From assembly GCF_001510645.1 (NCBI RefSeq), contig NZ_LMVB01000002.1:310001-374000 (forward strand): 64,000 nt of DNA, read 5' to 3'. The first letter of the stretch is position 1; the number at the start of each line of letters is the position of its first letter. This DNA is from Paenibacillus sp. FJAT-29882. GTDB lineage: Bacteria; Bacillota; Bacilli; Bacillales; DSM-1321. The notes beneath the pieces were generated by a model. The model worked only from the letters and a program-made list of their open reading frames with translations. It made no database searches and was not told the DNA's origin. Both the position numbers and the translations under genes were made by a program. This document shows positions 1 to 9,657 of this stretch, in pieces.

Positions 1-1139
1 TTGTTGCAGCAAATGCATATGATACAAGAGATGGAAATTTAATTACGGATCCTTACACCATATTCCCAATTGAAGGTGAAAAAATTGGTGTGATCGGAGT
101 TGTAACTCAAGAAACTCCTTCCATGATTGTCACGAAAGGAAACGAATCATTAAAGATTACAGACGAAGTTGAAGCCATTAACAAGTATACTGAAGAATTA
201 AAGGGACAAGGCATCGAAGCAATTATCGTCCTTGCACATAATCCTGCTACCCAAACAGGTTATACAGATTCATTCGATGCTAGCAGAATTGCAGAACAAA
301 TTGATGATGAAGTGGATGTCATCTTTGCTGCACACAACCATGTAAATGTAAACCGAGTAGTGGACAACAAACTAATTGTTCAAGCCTATTCTTATGGATC
401 TGCTTTTTCTGATGTAGAAGTTGAAATTGACCGTATTACTGGAGATATCATTAATAAATCAGCGGAGATTAAAACTGTTTATCAAAAGGACTATACTCCA
501 GATCCAGAAGTTGCAGCTATTATGAAAAAATATACAGAGAAGGTCGAACCAATTAAAGCAGAAGTTGTTGGGCAATCTTTATCTACCCTTGAAAAAGGTT
601 ATCCAACTGTAGCTAATGAATTTGGGGATTTTGCTCTTGGAAATCTTATTGCGGATGGTATGAAAGCTGCAATGAACACAGACTTCGCCATGATGAATGG
701 TGGCGGTGTCCGCTCTCCATTAGAAGCAGGTGAAGTAACATTTGGTGATTTATTTGCCATTCAGCCGTTTGGTAATGTATTAAATAAAGTAAAACTTAGC
801 GGTGCAGATCTAGAGACAGTTTTAAATAACCAGATTACAGATAGAGGTCTTGACTTCCATATTGCTGGCTTTAAATACACATATACTTATGACAGTACAG
901 CTAAAACAGGCAAGGTTGTAAACATCTTCTTACCAGACGGAAGCAAGATTGATAAAACGAAGGAATACACTGTTGTTGTCAACAACTATATGACCGGAAA
1001 CCTTAATTACGGTATTGGGGCTCTTTCTACTGATTTAGAAGTTGGCCCAATAGATGTAGATGCAACCGTTGATTTTGTAAAAACATTACCTTCTCCTTTT
1101 GAATATAACTCTGAAGGAAGAATTCAAAGAGTTAATTAA
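1..1139 (+). CDS. yfkN: 5'-nucleotidase / cyclic phosphodiesterase, YfkN/UshA type (5' end outside window)
   Basis: Hydrolyses extracellular nucleotides or 2',3'-cyclic nucleotides; the family is secreted or cell-wall anchored. The frame is open from base 3, so the start and signal peptide lie outside the window. The visible part holds the end of the metallophosphatase domain (FAAHNHVNVN, in the position of the family's G-H-x-H metal motif) and the complete 5'-nucleotidase C-terminal domain (GNLIADGM, MNGGGVRSPLEAG, FGDLFAIQPFGN, all typical substrate-binding segments). It ends without an LPXTG anchor or repeat region, unlike the much longer B. subtilis YfkN, so this may be a single-unit relative. 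A strong terminator follows immediately. The family assignment is firm; the symbol rests on similarity and on the yfk genes nearby. Confidence 0.85.
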   Translation, partial: VAANAYDTRDGNLITDPYTIFPIEGEKIGVIGVVTQETPSMIVTKGNESLKITDEVEAINKYTEELKGQGIEAIIVLAHNPATQTGYTDSFDASRIAEQIDDEVDVIFAAHNHVNVNRVVDNKLIVQAYSYGSAFSDVEVEIDRITGDIINKSAEIKTVYQKDYTPDPEVAAIMKKYTEKVEPIKAEVVGQSLSTLEKGYPTVANEFGDFALGNLIADGMKAAMNTDFAMMNGGGVRSPLEAGEVTFGDLFAIQPFGNVLNKVKLSGADLETVLNNQITDRGLDFHIAGFKYTYTYDSTAKTGKVVNIFLPDGSKIDKTKEYTVVVNNYMTGNLNYGIGALSTDLEVGPIDVDATVDFVKTLPSPFEYNSEGRIQRVN

Positions 1140-1146
1140 TTAACAG

Positions 1147-1194
1147 AGGACTGTATAGATTCTATAAACGAATCTATACAGTCCTTTAATTTTC
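1147..1194 (+). terminator. Rho-independent terminator of the 5'-nucleotidase gene
   Basis: Perfect 15-bp stem (1148-1162 with 1170-1184) around a 7-base loop, followed by a T-rich tract, 8 bases after the stop codon. Confidence 0.9.
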
Positions 1195-1769
1195 AAAGAT
1201 TATATCTACAAAAATAAATCAAGCTGCTTTGGGGAAAGTCCTGCATATTTTATACTAAACATAGCTTAGAATTCTTTTGCATTGTTCGCAGTATTTCACA
1301 GATTATTATAAAATAGTACAATAATACCTTTAGTATCCCTCGATAATTCCTGCGTCGCACTTTACATTCTAATAGTTCTTCCTTATGGTACTTATAAAAT
1401 TTGCGAACTTACTGCCAGTCTTCACCTTTTGATTTATTCCATCCATGAAAGTTTCTCCCATGTATACGAACCAAAGAGCCTTTCCGCAATTGAAAGACTC
1501 TTTACTTACTGTTACATCTCTATTATTTATCTTTCCTTATGAGTAGTGAACAGCACTCCACATGCGATATCACATAACTCTTATACAAAATAACAAAAGA
1601 GTTTTGAACTACTTTTTTAAATTTTCTTCATTATCACCTTCTTTTCTAGCTTGTTCTTAAATATTTGCGTATTCAGTAAACCTTTGCCAAATTGTTTAAC
1701 TATTTTCGCAAAACTCAATCCTGCTAATCGTTAATAAAAATGCTCTTTTCTGTTTCCTCTGACTTAATT
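1195..1769. other. Gene-poor gap of about 575 bases
   Basis: No convincing gene. On the minus strand, about 55 open codons run between roughly 1540 and 1375 without a usable start, possibly a decayed reading frame. An 11-base CACTCCACATG at about 1555 matches the core of the dispersed repeat found at 4.4, 6.3 and 9.6 kb. Confidence 0.4.
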
Positions 1770-4049
1770 TTAAGTGAAATCTTTTCTAACTCCATCCTTT
1801 AACCATTTCGCTGTCAATGTCTCTGCATTTAACATTTCTTCTGGTGGACCTTCTAATAGAATTTGTCCACCTTGTTTTCCTCCTCCTGGACCCAATTCTA
1901 TTACCCAGTCGCTCGCCGCTATAAAGTTTAAATTGTGTTCGATTATGATGACAGAATTACCTCTGTTTACGAGATTTTGAAATACGTCTAAGAGTTTTTC
2001 ACTATCTTCTGTGTGTAGTCCTAAGGATGGCTCGTCTAATAGGTAGATTTGTCCTTCTTTTTGTAAGTGGCTTGCGAGTTTTAGACGTTGGATTTCTCCT
2101 CCGCTTAGAGAACTTGTCGTCTGTCCTAAGGTTAGATACCCTAATCCTACGTCTTTTAACGTATTCACTCTTTTTATAATCTTTGGTACTTTGAAATAGT
2201 TAATAGCCTCGTCTATAGTTAAATCTAAAATCTTTACTATATTTTTATCTCGATATCGATAGACAAGCGCTTCTTCTGAATATCTCGTACCGTCACATGC
2301 TTCACATGAGATTGTCACTGGATCTGCAAATGCTACGTCTGGCGCTATTACTCCTTTTCCATTGCAGATCGGACATGCTCCTAAGGAGTTAAAGCTGAAC
2401 AAACCCGCTGGTTGCCCTGTCTCTTTTGAAAATATTGAGCGAATATCGTCCATTATTCCCATATATGTAGCCAGCGTTGAACGGTTAGAAATTCCTATAC
2501 TGCCTTGCCCAACCATTATGGTTTCTGGATAACTTTCTGTGAATGCTTCCAACATTAAGGAACTTTTACCTGAACCAGATACTCCACATATAGAGACTAA
2601 GACATTTTTAGGAATATTTACGCTTATATTCTTTAAGTTATTGTTACTTGCTCTTTTTATTGTAAAATAACTTTTTATATCTCTTGGATTTTTGTTTATT
2701 TTTAGCTTGTGGTTTAGGGTTGTTGCGGTTGGAGAGTTTTTTAGTCCTTCTAATTTTCCTTGGTAGACAACTTCTCCTCCGTTTACACCTGCTTCTGGTC
2801 CCATCTCTATTATTTCATCCGCTACTTTTATTACTGATAGATCGTGTTCGATTACGATGACAGTATTATGTTGGTCTTTTAGCCTTTTTAGCATCTGTAT
2901 TAACATATCCACTTCTTCTGGATGGAGTCCTGCACTTGGTTCGTCGAAAATGTATGTGATATTGTTTAGACTGCTCCCTAATTGACGAGCGATTTTTACC
3001 CTTTGAGCTTCGCCACCAGACAGGGTGCCTATTTTTCTTGACAGACTCAAATATCCTAATCCCATTTCAACTAATTGTTTTATATGTGGGATTGCTTGCA
3101 GTGCTATATATTCTCCCAATGGATCTTTTATGTTCTTTAGTTCTTCCAGTAGTTCTGTAAGCTCTAATCGATCGTATTCTGCGATATTTAAACCATTTAT
3201 TCTACATTCCAATACCTTTGGGTTTAGTCCTGAACCTTGGCAAGTTGGGCATAATGAATGTTTTGATACTGCTAAGACGTCATCTTGGGTTACTCCTTTT
3301 AGCTTTGAGATATCTCTATTTATATAGAGGCGCGTAAATCTAGGCAATAACCCATCCCAATCATGTTTTTGAGGTCCATGTTTTGTGTGAAACGGTGCAT
3401 TGACTTTTTCACCTTCTCGGGGGCCATATAATAGTAGATGGAGTTTTTCTTCTGAATAGTCTTTTATGGGTTTATCTGGATCGAATAATCCGCAAGTCAT
3501 CATCCAATTACCTTGCCAACCCGAAGGCGATAATGGCTTAAATCTCACTGCATAACCTCGAAGTGACTTATCCAAGTCGACCATCTTATTTAGGTCTGGC
3601 GTAATGACCTCCCCAAATCCACTACATTCTGGACATCTTCCAAAGGAACTTTGGCTCAAAAAATCGCTGGCAGAACCTATTGATGGTTTTCCTATTCTTG
3701 AAAATAAAAGTCTAATGAGTGGATTTATATCCATATAGGTGCCAACTGTTGAACGTGAATTGCCTCCTATCGGTCTTTGCTCAACTACCACAACCGGGCT
3801 TAAGTTTTGCATAAGATCGGCGTGAGGTCTTTCATACCTTGGCATTTGATATCTGACATAGTGAGGATAGTTCAAAGTCATTTGTCTTCTACTTTCTGTT
3901 GCTAATGTATCAAAAACAACTGAGCTCTTTCCAGAGCCTGAAAGACCAGTAAATACGATGATTTTTTCTTTTGGTATGTTTAAATCTACATTTTTTAAGT
4001 TATTTTCTTTAAGCCCTCTTAAAATGATTTCATCTTTTATTTCTGGCAT
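1770..4049 (-). CDS. Short UvrA-family ABC ATPase (UvrA2 / DrrC-like)
   Basis: A 759-residue paralogue of excinuclease subunit UvrA with two ABC modules. The first Walker A (GLSGSGKSS) is near residue 35 and the first signature (LSGGEAQR) near 345; the second pair is GVSGSGKSS near 485 and LSGGEIQRLKLA near 650, each followed by a DEPS Walker B. CPxC zinc-binding segments (CPECSGFG, CPTCQGSG, CPICNGKG, CEACDGT) are retained. True UvrA is about 950 residues; the shortfall fits the class that lacks the UvrB-binding region and is linked in some bacteria to resistance to DNA-binding drugs. Family assignment is sure; repair versus resistance is inference. It stands alone, and its start has no strong ribosome-binding site. 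Confidence 0.85.
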   Translation of the reverse strand: MPEIKDEIILRGLKENNLKNVDLNIPKEKIIVFTGLSGSGKSSVVFDTLATESRRQMTLNYPHYVRYQMPRYERPHADLMQNLSPVVVVEQRPIGGNSRSTVGTYMDINPLIRLLFSRIGKPSIGSASDFLSQSSFGRCPECSGFGEVITPDLNKMVDLDKSLRGYAVRFKPLSPSGWQGNWMMTCGLFDPDKPIKDYSEEKLHLLLYGPREGEKVNAPFHTKHGPQKHDWDGLLPRFTRLYINRDISKLKGVTQDDVLAVSKHSLCPTCQGSGLNPKVLECRINGLNIAEYDRLELTELLEELKNIKDPLGEYIALQAIPHIKQLVEMGLGYLSLSRKIGTLSGGEAQRVKIARQLGSSLNNITYIFDEPSAGLHPEEVDMLIQMLKRLKDQHNTVIVIEHDLSVIKVADEIIEMGPEAGVNGGEVVYQGKLEGLKNSPTATTLNHKLKINKNPRDIKSYFTIKRASNNNLKNISVNIPKNVLVSICGVSGSGKSSLMLEAFTESYPETIMVGQGSIGISNRSTLATYMGIMDDIRSIFSKETGQPAGLFSFNSLGACPICNGKGVIAPDVAFADPVTISCEACDGTRYSEEALVYRYRDKNIVKILDLTIDEAINYFKVPKIIKRVNTLKDVGLGYLTLGQTTSSLSGGEIQRLKLASHLQKEGQIYLLDEPSLGLHTEDSEKLLDVFQNLVNRGNSVIIIEHNLNFIAASDWVIELGPGGGKQGGQILLEGPPEEMLNAETLTAKWLKDGVRKDFT

Positions 4050-4373
4050 TTTGTCATCCTTTCTGATTTTATCTACTATGCTCCTTTCAGTTCGCTACAA
4101 GTCTAGCCAACCCTGACAAGGGGAATACTTTTCACAAATTCATATTCGTTTTGTGAGGATACTTTTGTTTTAATACCTTTTTATTTACCACCCATTATTA
4201 GTTTAATTACTTATATTATAGTAAATTAAAGGGGTTAATTGTTTAAATATTCATAAAATAATAAAATCTGTCGAGACTTTCTCGACAGACTGATTCAATC
4301 AATATATTGATTGTCTTGTTTCACACTTTCATCTATTAATTTATATAGCTTTGTTAATCCGTTGCAAGAAAAC

Positions 4374-4480
4374 TAAAAGGCAACAACCCCAATAGGTTAG
4401 TTGCCTTTCTTTAAAATGAGCTGTGAGATTCACTCCACATGTCCCGAGTGTAAGTGGCAACACATGGGATGTTGGTGAGT
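4374..4480 (+). repeat. Dispersed repeat R1, copy 1
   Basis: A 107-base element: a hairpin (AAAAGGCAAC ... GTTGCCTTT), then AAAATGAGCTGTG, then CACTCCACATG, a GAGTGTAAGTGGCAACACATG segment and a GGTGAGT end. It aligns along its whole length with 6247-6350 and partly with 9171-9212 and 9551-9599. Confidence 0.75.
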
Positions 4481-4613
4481 CTTTTGTGAGCTATAATTAA
4501 TGCTGTTATAATAAGTGGGTATATTTCGGCTTTTTATAGTTAATTATTGCCTTTTTTATTAAAAATCGGAAATAACCCTTTGTTTTATATTTTAATCTCG
4601 ATTATACGATTGC

Positions 4614-4736
4614 ATGAATTTATATCATTATGATATTGAATTGTCCATAAGAATAGCCAGAGCAGCGGAAATGCCTGAGCTTGAGGAATATATACAAAAC
4701 TTGACAACGGCAAGGTATAAAGGATTACCAAAGTAG
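4614..4736 (+). CDS. Possible 40-residue ORF or gene remnant, unrecognised
   Basis: ATG at 4614, TAG at 4734, with a terminator 17 bases after the stop. The product begins MNLYHYDIELSIRIARAAEM and is rich in charged residues with protein-like composition, but no Shine-Dalgarno site precedes the ATG. It may be the surviving 3' end of a longer lost gene. I do not recognise it. Confidence 0.25.
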   Translation: MNLYHYDIELSIRIARAAEMPELEEYIQNLTTARYKGLPK

Positions 4737-4752
4737 TCTCTTGAATTAGAAT

Positions 4753-4789
4753 AAACCGACTGTGTTATTTAAAACAGTCGGTTTTGTTT
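4753..4789. terminator. Terminator hairpin between the small ORF and the MscS gene
   Basis: Stem of 11 bp (4753-4763 with 4774-4784) with T-rich sequence on the plus side and a weaker T tract on the minus side. It lies 16 bases beyond the minus-strand MscS stop codon. Confidence 0.75.
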
Positions 4790-4804
4790 CGGTGATTGAT
4801 TATT

Positions 4805-6073
4805 TCAATAGCTTCTTTCGCCAATCAAGGCTTTGTTGCTCGACTCTTCTACCATGTTTCTTAAATCAGCCCCAGATGGATTCTGGAATACTCTAAGTCC
4901 AAACTCTGGTGCAACTGCAAATAGATGGTCAAAGATATCAGATTGCACAGATTCATATACTGCCCACTGTACGTCATTGGTAAATGCATAAATTTCTATA
5001 GGCAACCCGTGTTCACTATGTCCCAGCTGTCTAACCATTAAGGACATATTCTGATTGATTCCATGGTGATTCTTGAGGTAATTGCTGATATACACCCTAA
5101 AAACACCGATATTGGTAAGGGCCCTACCATTCACACGATTGTTCCTATCTATTTCATTTTTGGCATTGTACTCAGTAATTTCCTTTTCCTTTTGAATAAT
5201 GAAGTCTGAAAGGTAATGAACTTTTATAAATTTCTCAATCATTTCCTCAGTGCAAAACGTGATACTGCTGGTATCTATATACAAAGGGCGCTTGATTCGT
5301 CGGCCGCCTGAGCTTTGCATCCCTCTCCAGTTTATAAAAGAATCGGAAATAAGGGCATAACTTGGTATCATCGTAATCGTTTTGTCAAAATTTTGAACCT
5401 GTACGGTATTTAAAGAAATATCAATAATGTCACCATCTGCTCCATACTTTGGCACTTCAATCCAGTCACCAACCCGAACCATATCATTGGTCGTTAACTG
5501 AATTCCTGCCACTAGACCTAATAACGAATCTTTAAATACTAACATCAAAACTGCCGAGAGAGCACCAATACCACTTAATATGATAAGAGGACTCTCCCCT
5601 ATTAGGTTCGAGATGACTAAGATGAACCCGAGAGTCATGATAATAATGTTAACCACCTGAATATATCCTTTAATAGGCTTAACCTTGGATATTTCAAAGG
5701 TTTGATAAATATCATTAAGTGCATTAAGTAAGCTTTGAATAAACACTAACCCTACAATAATGATATAGGTAATGGCCAATTTTCCGATAATTGATTGATA
5801 GGTTGGAAAGGTTGAAGAAAACGAATAAATAATGATCGCAGGAACAATGTGGGATAACTTTCGAAAAACTTGTCTTTCCAAAATGACTTTACCCCACTTG
5901 ACTTTGGAGTTTGTAACGATACGAGTAATAATCCTGATCACTATTTTCTTTGAAATAAAATTCGCTACGATACAGATAAGCCCTATTAGCAAAATCTTGA
6001 TTATAATCGAAAGATATTGTACTAATCTAGGATCTAGTTCCATATCCAGAAGTAGATTATTAATGAATTGCAT
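4805..6073 (-). CDS. MscS-family mechanosensitive channel, YbdG type
   Basis: Mechanosensitive or miniconductance channel of the cytoplasmic membrane that releases solutes on osmotic downshock. The 422 residues have about five hydrophobic helices in the first 190. The pore-helix and beta-domain region (LSGIGALSAVLMLVFKDSLL, then GDWIEVPKYGADGDIIDISL) is close to E. coli YbdG and matches its length, unlike the smaller classical MscS. A GGAGGAG site lies 5 bases before the ATG. Monocistronic, with a terminator after the stop. A second, classical-size MscS is at 54.0-55.2 kb. Confidence 0.9.
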   Translation of the reverse strand: MQFINNLLLDMELDPRLVQYLSIIIKILLIGLICIVANFISKKIVIRIITRIVTNSKVKWGKVILERQVFRKLSHIVPAIIIYSFSSTFPTYQSIIGKLAITYIIIVGLVFIQSLLNALNDIYQTFEISKVKPIKGYIQVVNIIIMTLGFILVISNLIGESPLIILSGIGALSAVLMLVFKDSLLGLVAGIQLTTNDMVRVGDWIEVPKYGADGDIIDISLNTVQVQNFDKTITMIPSYALISDSFINWRGMQSSGGRRIKRPLYIDTSSITFCTEEMIEKFIKVHYLSDFIIQKEKEITEYNAKNEIDRNNRVNGRALTNIGVFRVYISNYLKNHHGINQNMSLMVRQLGHSEHGLPIEIYAFTNDVQWAVYESVQSDIFDHLFAVAPEFGLRVFQNPSGADLRNMVEESSNKALIGERSY

Positions 6074-6246
6074 CTGTTCTCCTCCGTTTCAATCTGCATA
6101 ATAAGCAACTTTACGGGTAAAGTATCTAAACTGTCAATTTTACTTTATCAATAACGAAAAAATGGTACCTTAGCCCCTGAGCTGTAACGCTTCAGTTTAT
6201 ACTCGGGTCAGTCAACTGGAAGTGTTCATACGTTGCAGGAAACGTT

Positions 6247-6350
6247 AAAAGGCAACACCCACAAGGGTTAGTTGCCTTCTTTTAAAATGAGCTGTGGGAT
6301 ACACTCGACATGCGTCGAGTGTATGTCGCAACACAAGAGTGCTGGTGGGT
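6247..6350 (+). repeat. Dispersed repeat R1, copy 2
   Basis: Best-preserved copy: AAAAGGCAAC/GTTGCCTT hairpin, AAAATGAGCTGTG, then a perfect 8-bp hairpin CACTCGAC-ATGC-GTCGAGTG followed by TATGTCGCAACACA and GCTGGTGGGT. The remainder of the 6074-6518 gap holds nothing recognisable. Confidence 0.75.
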
Positions 6351-6518
6351 TTATTACATTCTTAAGACCTTTTTCTTTCAGAAAACAGACTATATCAAAA
6401 CAAAAGTTGCCGGTCGCAAAGGAACTTGAAACTGAATAAAATAAGTACACATGAGTTGATATGATTCATTTTTTCTCTAACTTTTTGAGAGTTACATCAT
6501 TTCACTGTCCCGGTCCCA

Positions 6519-7481
6519 TCAACATTCTTTTCCAAAGTTATCAAGCAATGCACGCACTTCATCTGTTGATTTCGTGTTCATCAATTGATTTCTTAATTCA
6601 CCAGCTCCACGGAATCCTTTGACATAAATTTTGAAAAAGCGATGAAGCCCTGTGATTGAACGTGGCAGTACTTCCGCATATTGATCTTGAAGATCAAGCT
6701 GCAGTCTTAAAAGATCAAGATATTCTTTACTGCTATGCTCTTTTGGCTCTTTTTCAAAAGCAAAAGGATTTTTAAAAATACCTCGCCCGATCATAACGCC
6801 ATCAATACCATATTGTTCAGCAAGCTGCAGCCCAGTTTGACGGTCAGGAATGTCTCCATTGATTGTTAGTAGCGTATTTGGTGCGATACGGTCACGTAAT
6901 TTTTTGATTTCCGGAATTAGCTCCCAATGCGCATCTACTTGGCTCATTTCCTTTCTTGTACGTAAATGAATAGAAAGGTTCGCAATATCCTGTTTTAAAA
7001 TATGCGTTAGCCACTCCTCCCACTCATTTACATCCTTATCGCCAAGTCGTGTTTTCACGCTGACAGGCAGTCCGCCCGCTTTTGCTGCTTGAATAAGTTC
7101 TGCCGCAACGTCTGGACGCAGAATAAGGCCACTACCTTTCCCTCTTGATGCCACATTCGGTACAGGGCAGCCCATATTAATATCGATGCCCTTAAATCCT
7201 AGCTCTGCCATGCCAATACTCATTTGACGGAAATATTCGGGATTATCCCCCCAAATATGCGCCACGATTGGCTGTTCATCTTCTGTAAAAGTCAAACGGC
7301 CACGCACACTTTTCATGCCCTCTGGATGACAATAGCTATCCGAGTTTGTAAACTCTGTGAAAAATACATCCGGTCGACCGGCTTCACTTACTACGTGACG
7401 AAAAACAACATCTGTCACATCTTCCATTGGTGCAAGCACAAAAAATGGTCGCGGTAAATCACGCCAAAAATTATCTATCAT
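6519..7481 (-). CDS. dus: tRNA-dihydrouridine synthase
   Basis: FMN-dependent enzyme that reduces uridines in the tRNA D-loop, cytosolic. The TIM-barrel features are clear: [17 protein letters not shown] at the N-terminus, [20 protein letters not shown] with the catalytic Cys, SVKTRLG, the INGDI and GVMIGRG phosphate-binding segments, and a C-terminal helical domain. The ATG at 7481 (MIDNFWRDL) is preferred over an in-frame GTG 21 bases upstream because AGAGGA lies about 12 bases before the ATG and nothing precedes the GTG. Family length is normal (320 residues). B. subtilis also has a dus gene in the yfj region. Confidence 0.92.
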   Translation of the reverse strand: MIDNFWRDLPRPFFVLAPMEDVTDVVFRHVVSEAGRPDVFFTEFTNSDSYCHPEGMKSVRGRLTFTEDEQPIVAHIWGDNPEYFRQMSIGMAELGFKGIDINMGCPVPNVASRGKGSGLILRPDVAAELIQAAKAGGLPVSVKTRLGDKDVNEWEEWLTHILKQDIANLSIHLRTRKEMSQVDAHWELIPEIKKLRDRIAPNTLLTINGDIPDRQTGLQLAEQYGIDGVMIGRGIFKNPFAFEKEPKEHSSKEYLDLLRLQLDLQDQYAEVLPRSITGLHRFFKIYVKGFRGAGELRNQLMNTKSTDEVRALLDNFGKEC

Positions 7482-7696
7482 TTCAAACTCAAATCCTCTC
7501 ACTATGGATACAACTTCAAACTCTCGGTCAAAAAATAGAAAGCCAAATATTCCACTTCTTTTACACTTATATCATGCTTAATAACTTATTATCAAACACA
7601 AGTACATGTGGACATTTATAATTTGTGAAAAACTATTGTGAAAATCGGCAATGTTTATTGTAACGAAAATCGGTCCTGAATGGTATTTTTATAAAC

Positions 7697-7745
7697 AAAA
7701 AAAGCAGATGGTATAGATTTTTTCTATATCAACTGCTTTTCTATT
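7697..7745. terminator. Bidirectional terminator
   Basis: AAAAAGCAG(A/T)TG...CTGCTTTTT hairpin with A/T tracts on both sides, between the minus-strand gene at 7860 and the 5' side of the dus gene. Confidence 0.75.
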
Positions 7746-7859
7746 ATACCAACTCCAACCACGCGGCCGCTTCACAATAGCCATGCACTGTTCGCCATTA
7801 GTGATGGGTGGGAAAAATGTGTCAGTCCCCTGTCATTCTTATTATCTTTGGGCTAACGT

Positions 7860-8714
7860 CTAAATACGCATTAATGTGCCATTAGGCTTTGGTAACTCCT
7901 GATCTGTTATCTGATTCATTTTACAAAAATGTTCAAAAAATTGTTGTGCCAGCTCTCGTTCCTTTGGGTCACTTTTCAACGAAACTATATCAAGCAAAAT
8001 TTGAGCCATCCATGAATTATCAAAATAACGGTATTTACCTGTATTCCATGTCATTTTTTGGGGGGATTTTTCATTTACATAATATTCCCAGAAAAGCATC
8101 TGATCCGATTCCTGTTCTGTAAGTTGGAGTCTGTATTTTGAATGAGCAGGAATATATCCATCTTCACAAAGCTTCCCGATAAAATTTTCATTCACCATAT
8201 AGACACCTAAGATACGTCTGTCTTTTTCAGGCATGCTGGAATCTATTGCTGTTAACAGGACAGCGCTATTTTGATGCAAGCGGATGGGTTTGTTTGGCTC
8301 CCCCTTATTATTACCACTTTTTATTACGCCTGAAAAAACCTTCCACTCTGAAAAAGAACTATTTTGTTCTTCTGTGTCACACCAAAAAACCATTTGTGAT
8401 TCGGGATGAAGTTTATGATTTTTCATAAGTTTTTCATGTTCCAAGCGAAGTTCTTGGTTTTTTCTTTGTAGTTTTTTTTCCTCTTCCTTCTTCCATTCTT
8501 CCTCCTGTCGCTCCATTTCCTTTTTTTGTATAATTTTTTCAAGTGAATTAGCAACACTTTTATCATGGAGTTTTAGGTGCTTTCCAAATACATCGGGGAA
8601 AACAAACTTTTTATTTTCCGATGCGAAATGTATTTCAATACTAGAATCATTATGGTTAACTATACTACCCATGCCAAAGCGCTCGTGTGTAACTTTCTCA
8701 TTGATTAGATTCAT
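7860..8714 (-). CDS. Unrecognised protein with N-terminal Tudor-like motif and coiled coil
   Basis: 284 residues with a strong AAGGAGGA site before the ATG. Residues 6-50 (VTHERFGMGSIV...IEIHFA...KKFVFPDVF) match the small beta-barrel pattern seen at the C-terminus of UvrD/PcrA and in CarD/Tudor-like nucleic-acid or polymerase contact domains. Residues about 55-100 are a highly charged coiled coil (KKEMERQEEEWKKEEEKK). The remaining 180 residues are soluble and mixed alpha/beta with no family I recognise. Cytosolic, no signal peptide. Function unknown; a role near nucleic acid or RNA polymerase is inference from the N-terminal motif only. Confidence 0.75.
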   Translation of the reverse strand: MNLINEKVTHERFGMGSIVNHNDSSIEIHFASENKKFVFPDVFGKHLKLHDKSVANSLEKIIQKKEMERQEEEWKKEEEKKLQRKNQELRLEHEKLMKNHKLHPESQMVFWCDTEEQNSSFSEWKVFSGVIKSGNNKGEPNKPIRLHQNSAVLLTAIDSSMPEKDRRILGVYMVNENFIGKLCEDGYIPAHSKYRLQLTEQESDQMLFWEYYVNEKSPQKMTWNTGKYRYFDNSWMAQILLDIVSLKSDPKERELAQQFFEHFCKMNQITDQELPKPNGTLMRI

Positions 8715-9170
8715 TATTCTAGTCCTCCTTGTAGAATAAAAACTCGGTTACTATTAGATAGTAAATTGATAATTTTATTCAACTAACTTCCTTTAAAGCT
8801 CACACAACTATTTGTATTTTTCTTCGGTTTAAAAAAGGAGATTAAAAAAACGTATCCATAATTCTATCTGCAAAAAAATACAGCGGAATTCGGAATACGA
8901 TTGAAAAAACAATTGTAAGACTATTATAACATTTTTTGAAAATATTACAAATTTCTTATTGACAACACATTTTATTTCGAGGTAAAATTAAGTTTTATTC
9001 TCTGCATTTCCTTGAAATAGCTATGAAATAAAGGCCTCCAAAAAGTCGCGAAACTTCTGAAAATCCCCTATAAATAACCACTTGATACCGGTGATAAGTG
9101 GAATGATTCCACGATTAAACTAATCTTAACTAGCCCTCATTACGTTGGAGACTTACTACTACAGATACAG

Positions 9171-9212
9171 GTGCGGAGTGTATGTGGCAACACATGGATG
9201 TTAGTGGGTGTT
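9171..9212 (+). repeat. Dispersed repeat R1, copy 3 (core only)
   Basis: Retains the 3' half: GGAGTGTATGTGGCAACACA, then GATGTTAGTGGGTG. The 5' AAAAGGCAAC hairpin is absent. Confidence 0.6.
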
Positions 9213-9550
9213 CTAATAATAGAAAGTAACAATAGCAAAAAAAAATAACTCTTTGTTAAATTATTACCCAATAGATTCACTTTGTGCCTTTGTATCACAC
9301 AAGCATTACATTGCCCCCATGGAATCATTCTTTGGCTCTTTTTCCCCACCTTTTTTCACGCTTTTTCTTGAATTCGAATAAAGTTTTCCGTGTCTACAAA
9401 AAACAAAAAGGCATCCCCCGTAGGTTGCCCTGTCTTTTTCACGCTTTTTTACGAAATCTTTTTTCTCACTCGAAAGATAAATCGGAACTGTTTATTGTGA
9501 CTGCATAGTGAGTTTATTGGTTAGTTACAAATTCGATGTAAGCAACACAC

Positions 9551-9599
9551 AACACTCCACATGTGTTAAGTGTATGTGGACTAGGGATGCTGGTGAGTT
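9551..9599 (+). repeat. Dispersed repeat R1, copy 4 (core only)
   Basis: CACTCCACATGTGTTAAGTG followed by TATGTGG, then GGATGCTGGTGAGT. Matches the cores of copies 1 and 2. Confidence 0.6.
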
Positions 9600-9657
9600 A
9601 TTCCTATCCACATAATTAACTTGTTCATTTGCATTTTGTAACTAGCTAAATGGACTA

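Larger units (their letters stand above)
4050..4804. other. Gap of about 750 bases with hairpins, a repeat copy and a possible small ORF
   Basis: Contains a perfect hairpin at 4268-4288 (arms CTGTCGAGA), repeat copy R1-1 at 4374-4480, a possible 40-codon ORF at 4614-4736, and a terminator at 4753-4789. Nothing else could be supported. Confidence 0.6.
8715..9657. other. Gap of about 940 bases, repeat-rich
   Basis: No credible gene. Holds R1 copies 3 (9171-9212) and 4 (9551-9599). The stretch 9340-9396 (CACC-TTTTTT-CACG followed by GAATAAAG) resembles 23682-23735 and may be another degraded repeat. Two short open frames here (9140-9349 minus and 9284-9508 plus) lack ribosome-binding sites and overlap each other. 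Confidence 0.6.

Noticed and set aside
1370..1545. Open minus-strand stretch of about 55 codons
   Set aside because: No start codon, no ribosome-binding site, no recognisable similarity.
9284..9508. 74-codon open frame on the plus strand, and 69-codon frame opposite
   Set aside because: Overlap each other in low-complexity T-rich sequence, without ribosome-binding sites.
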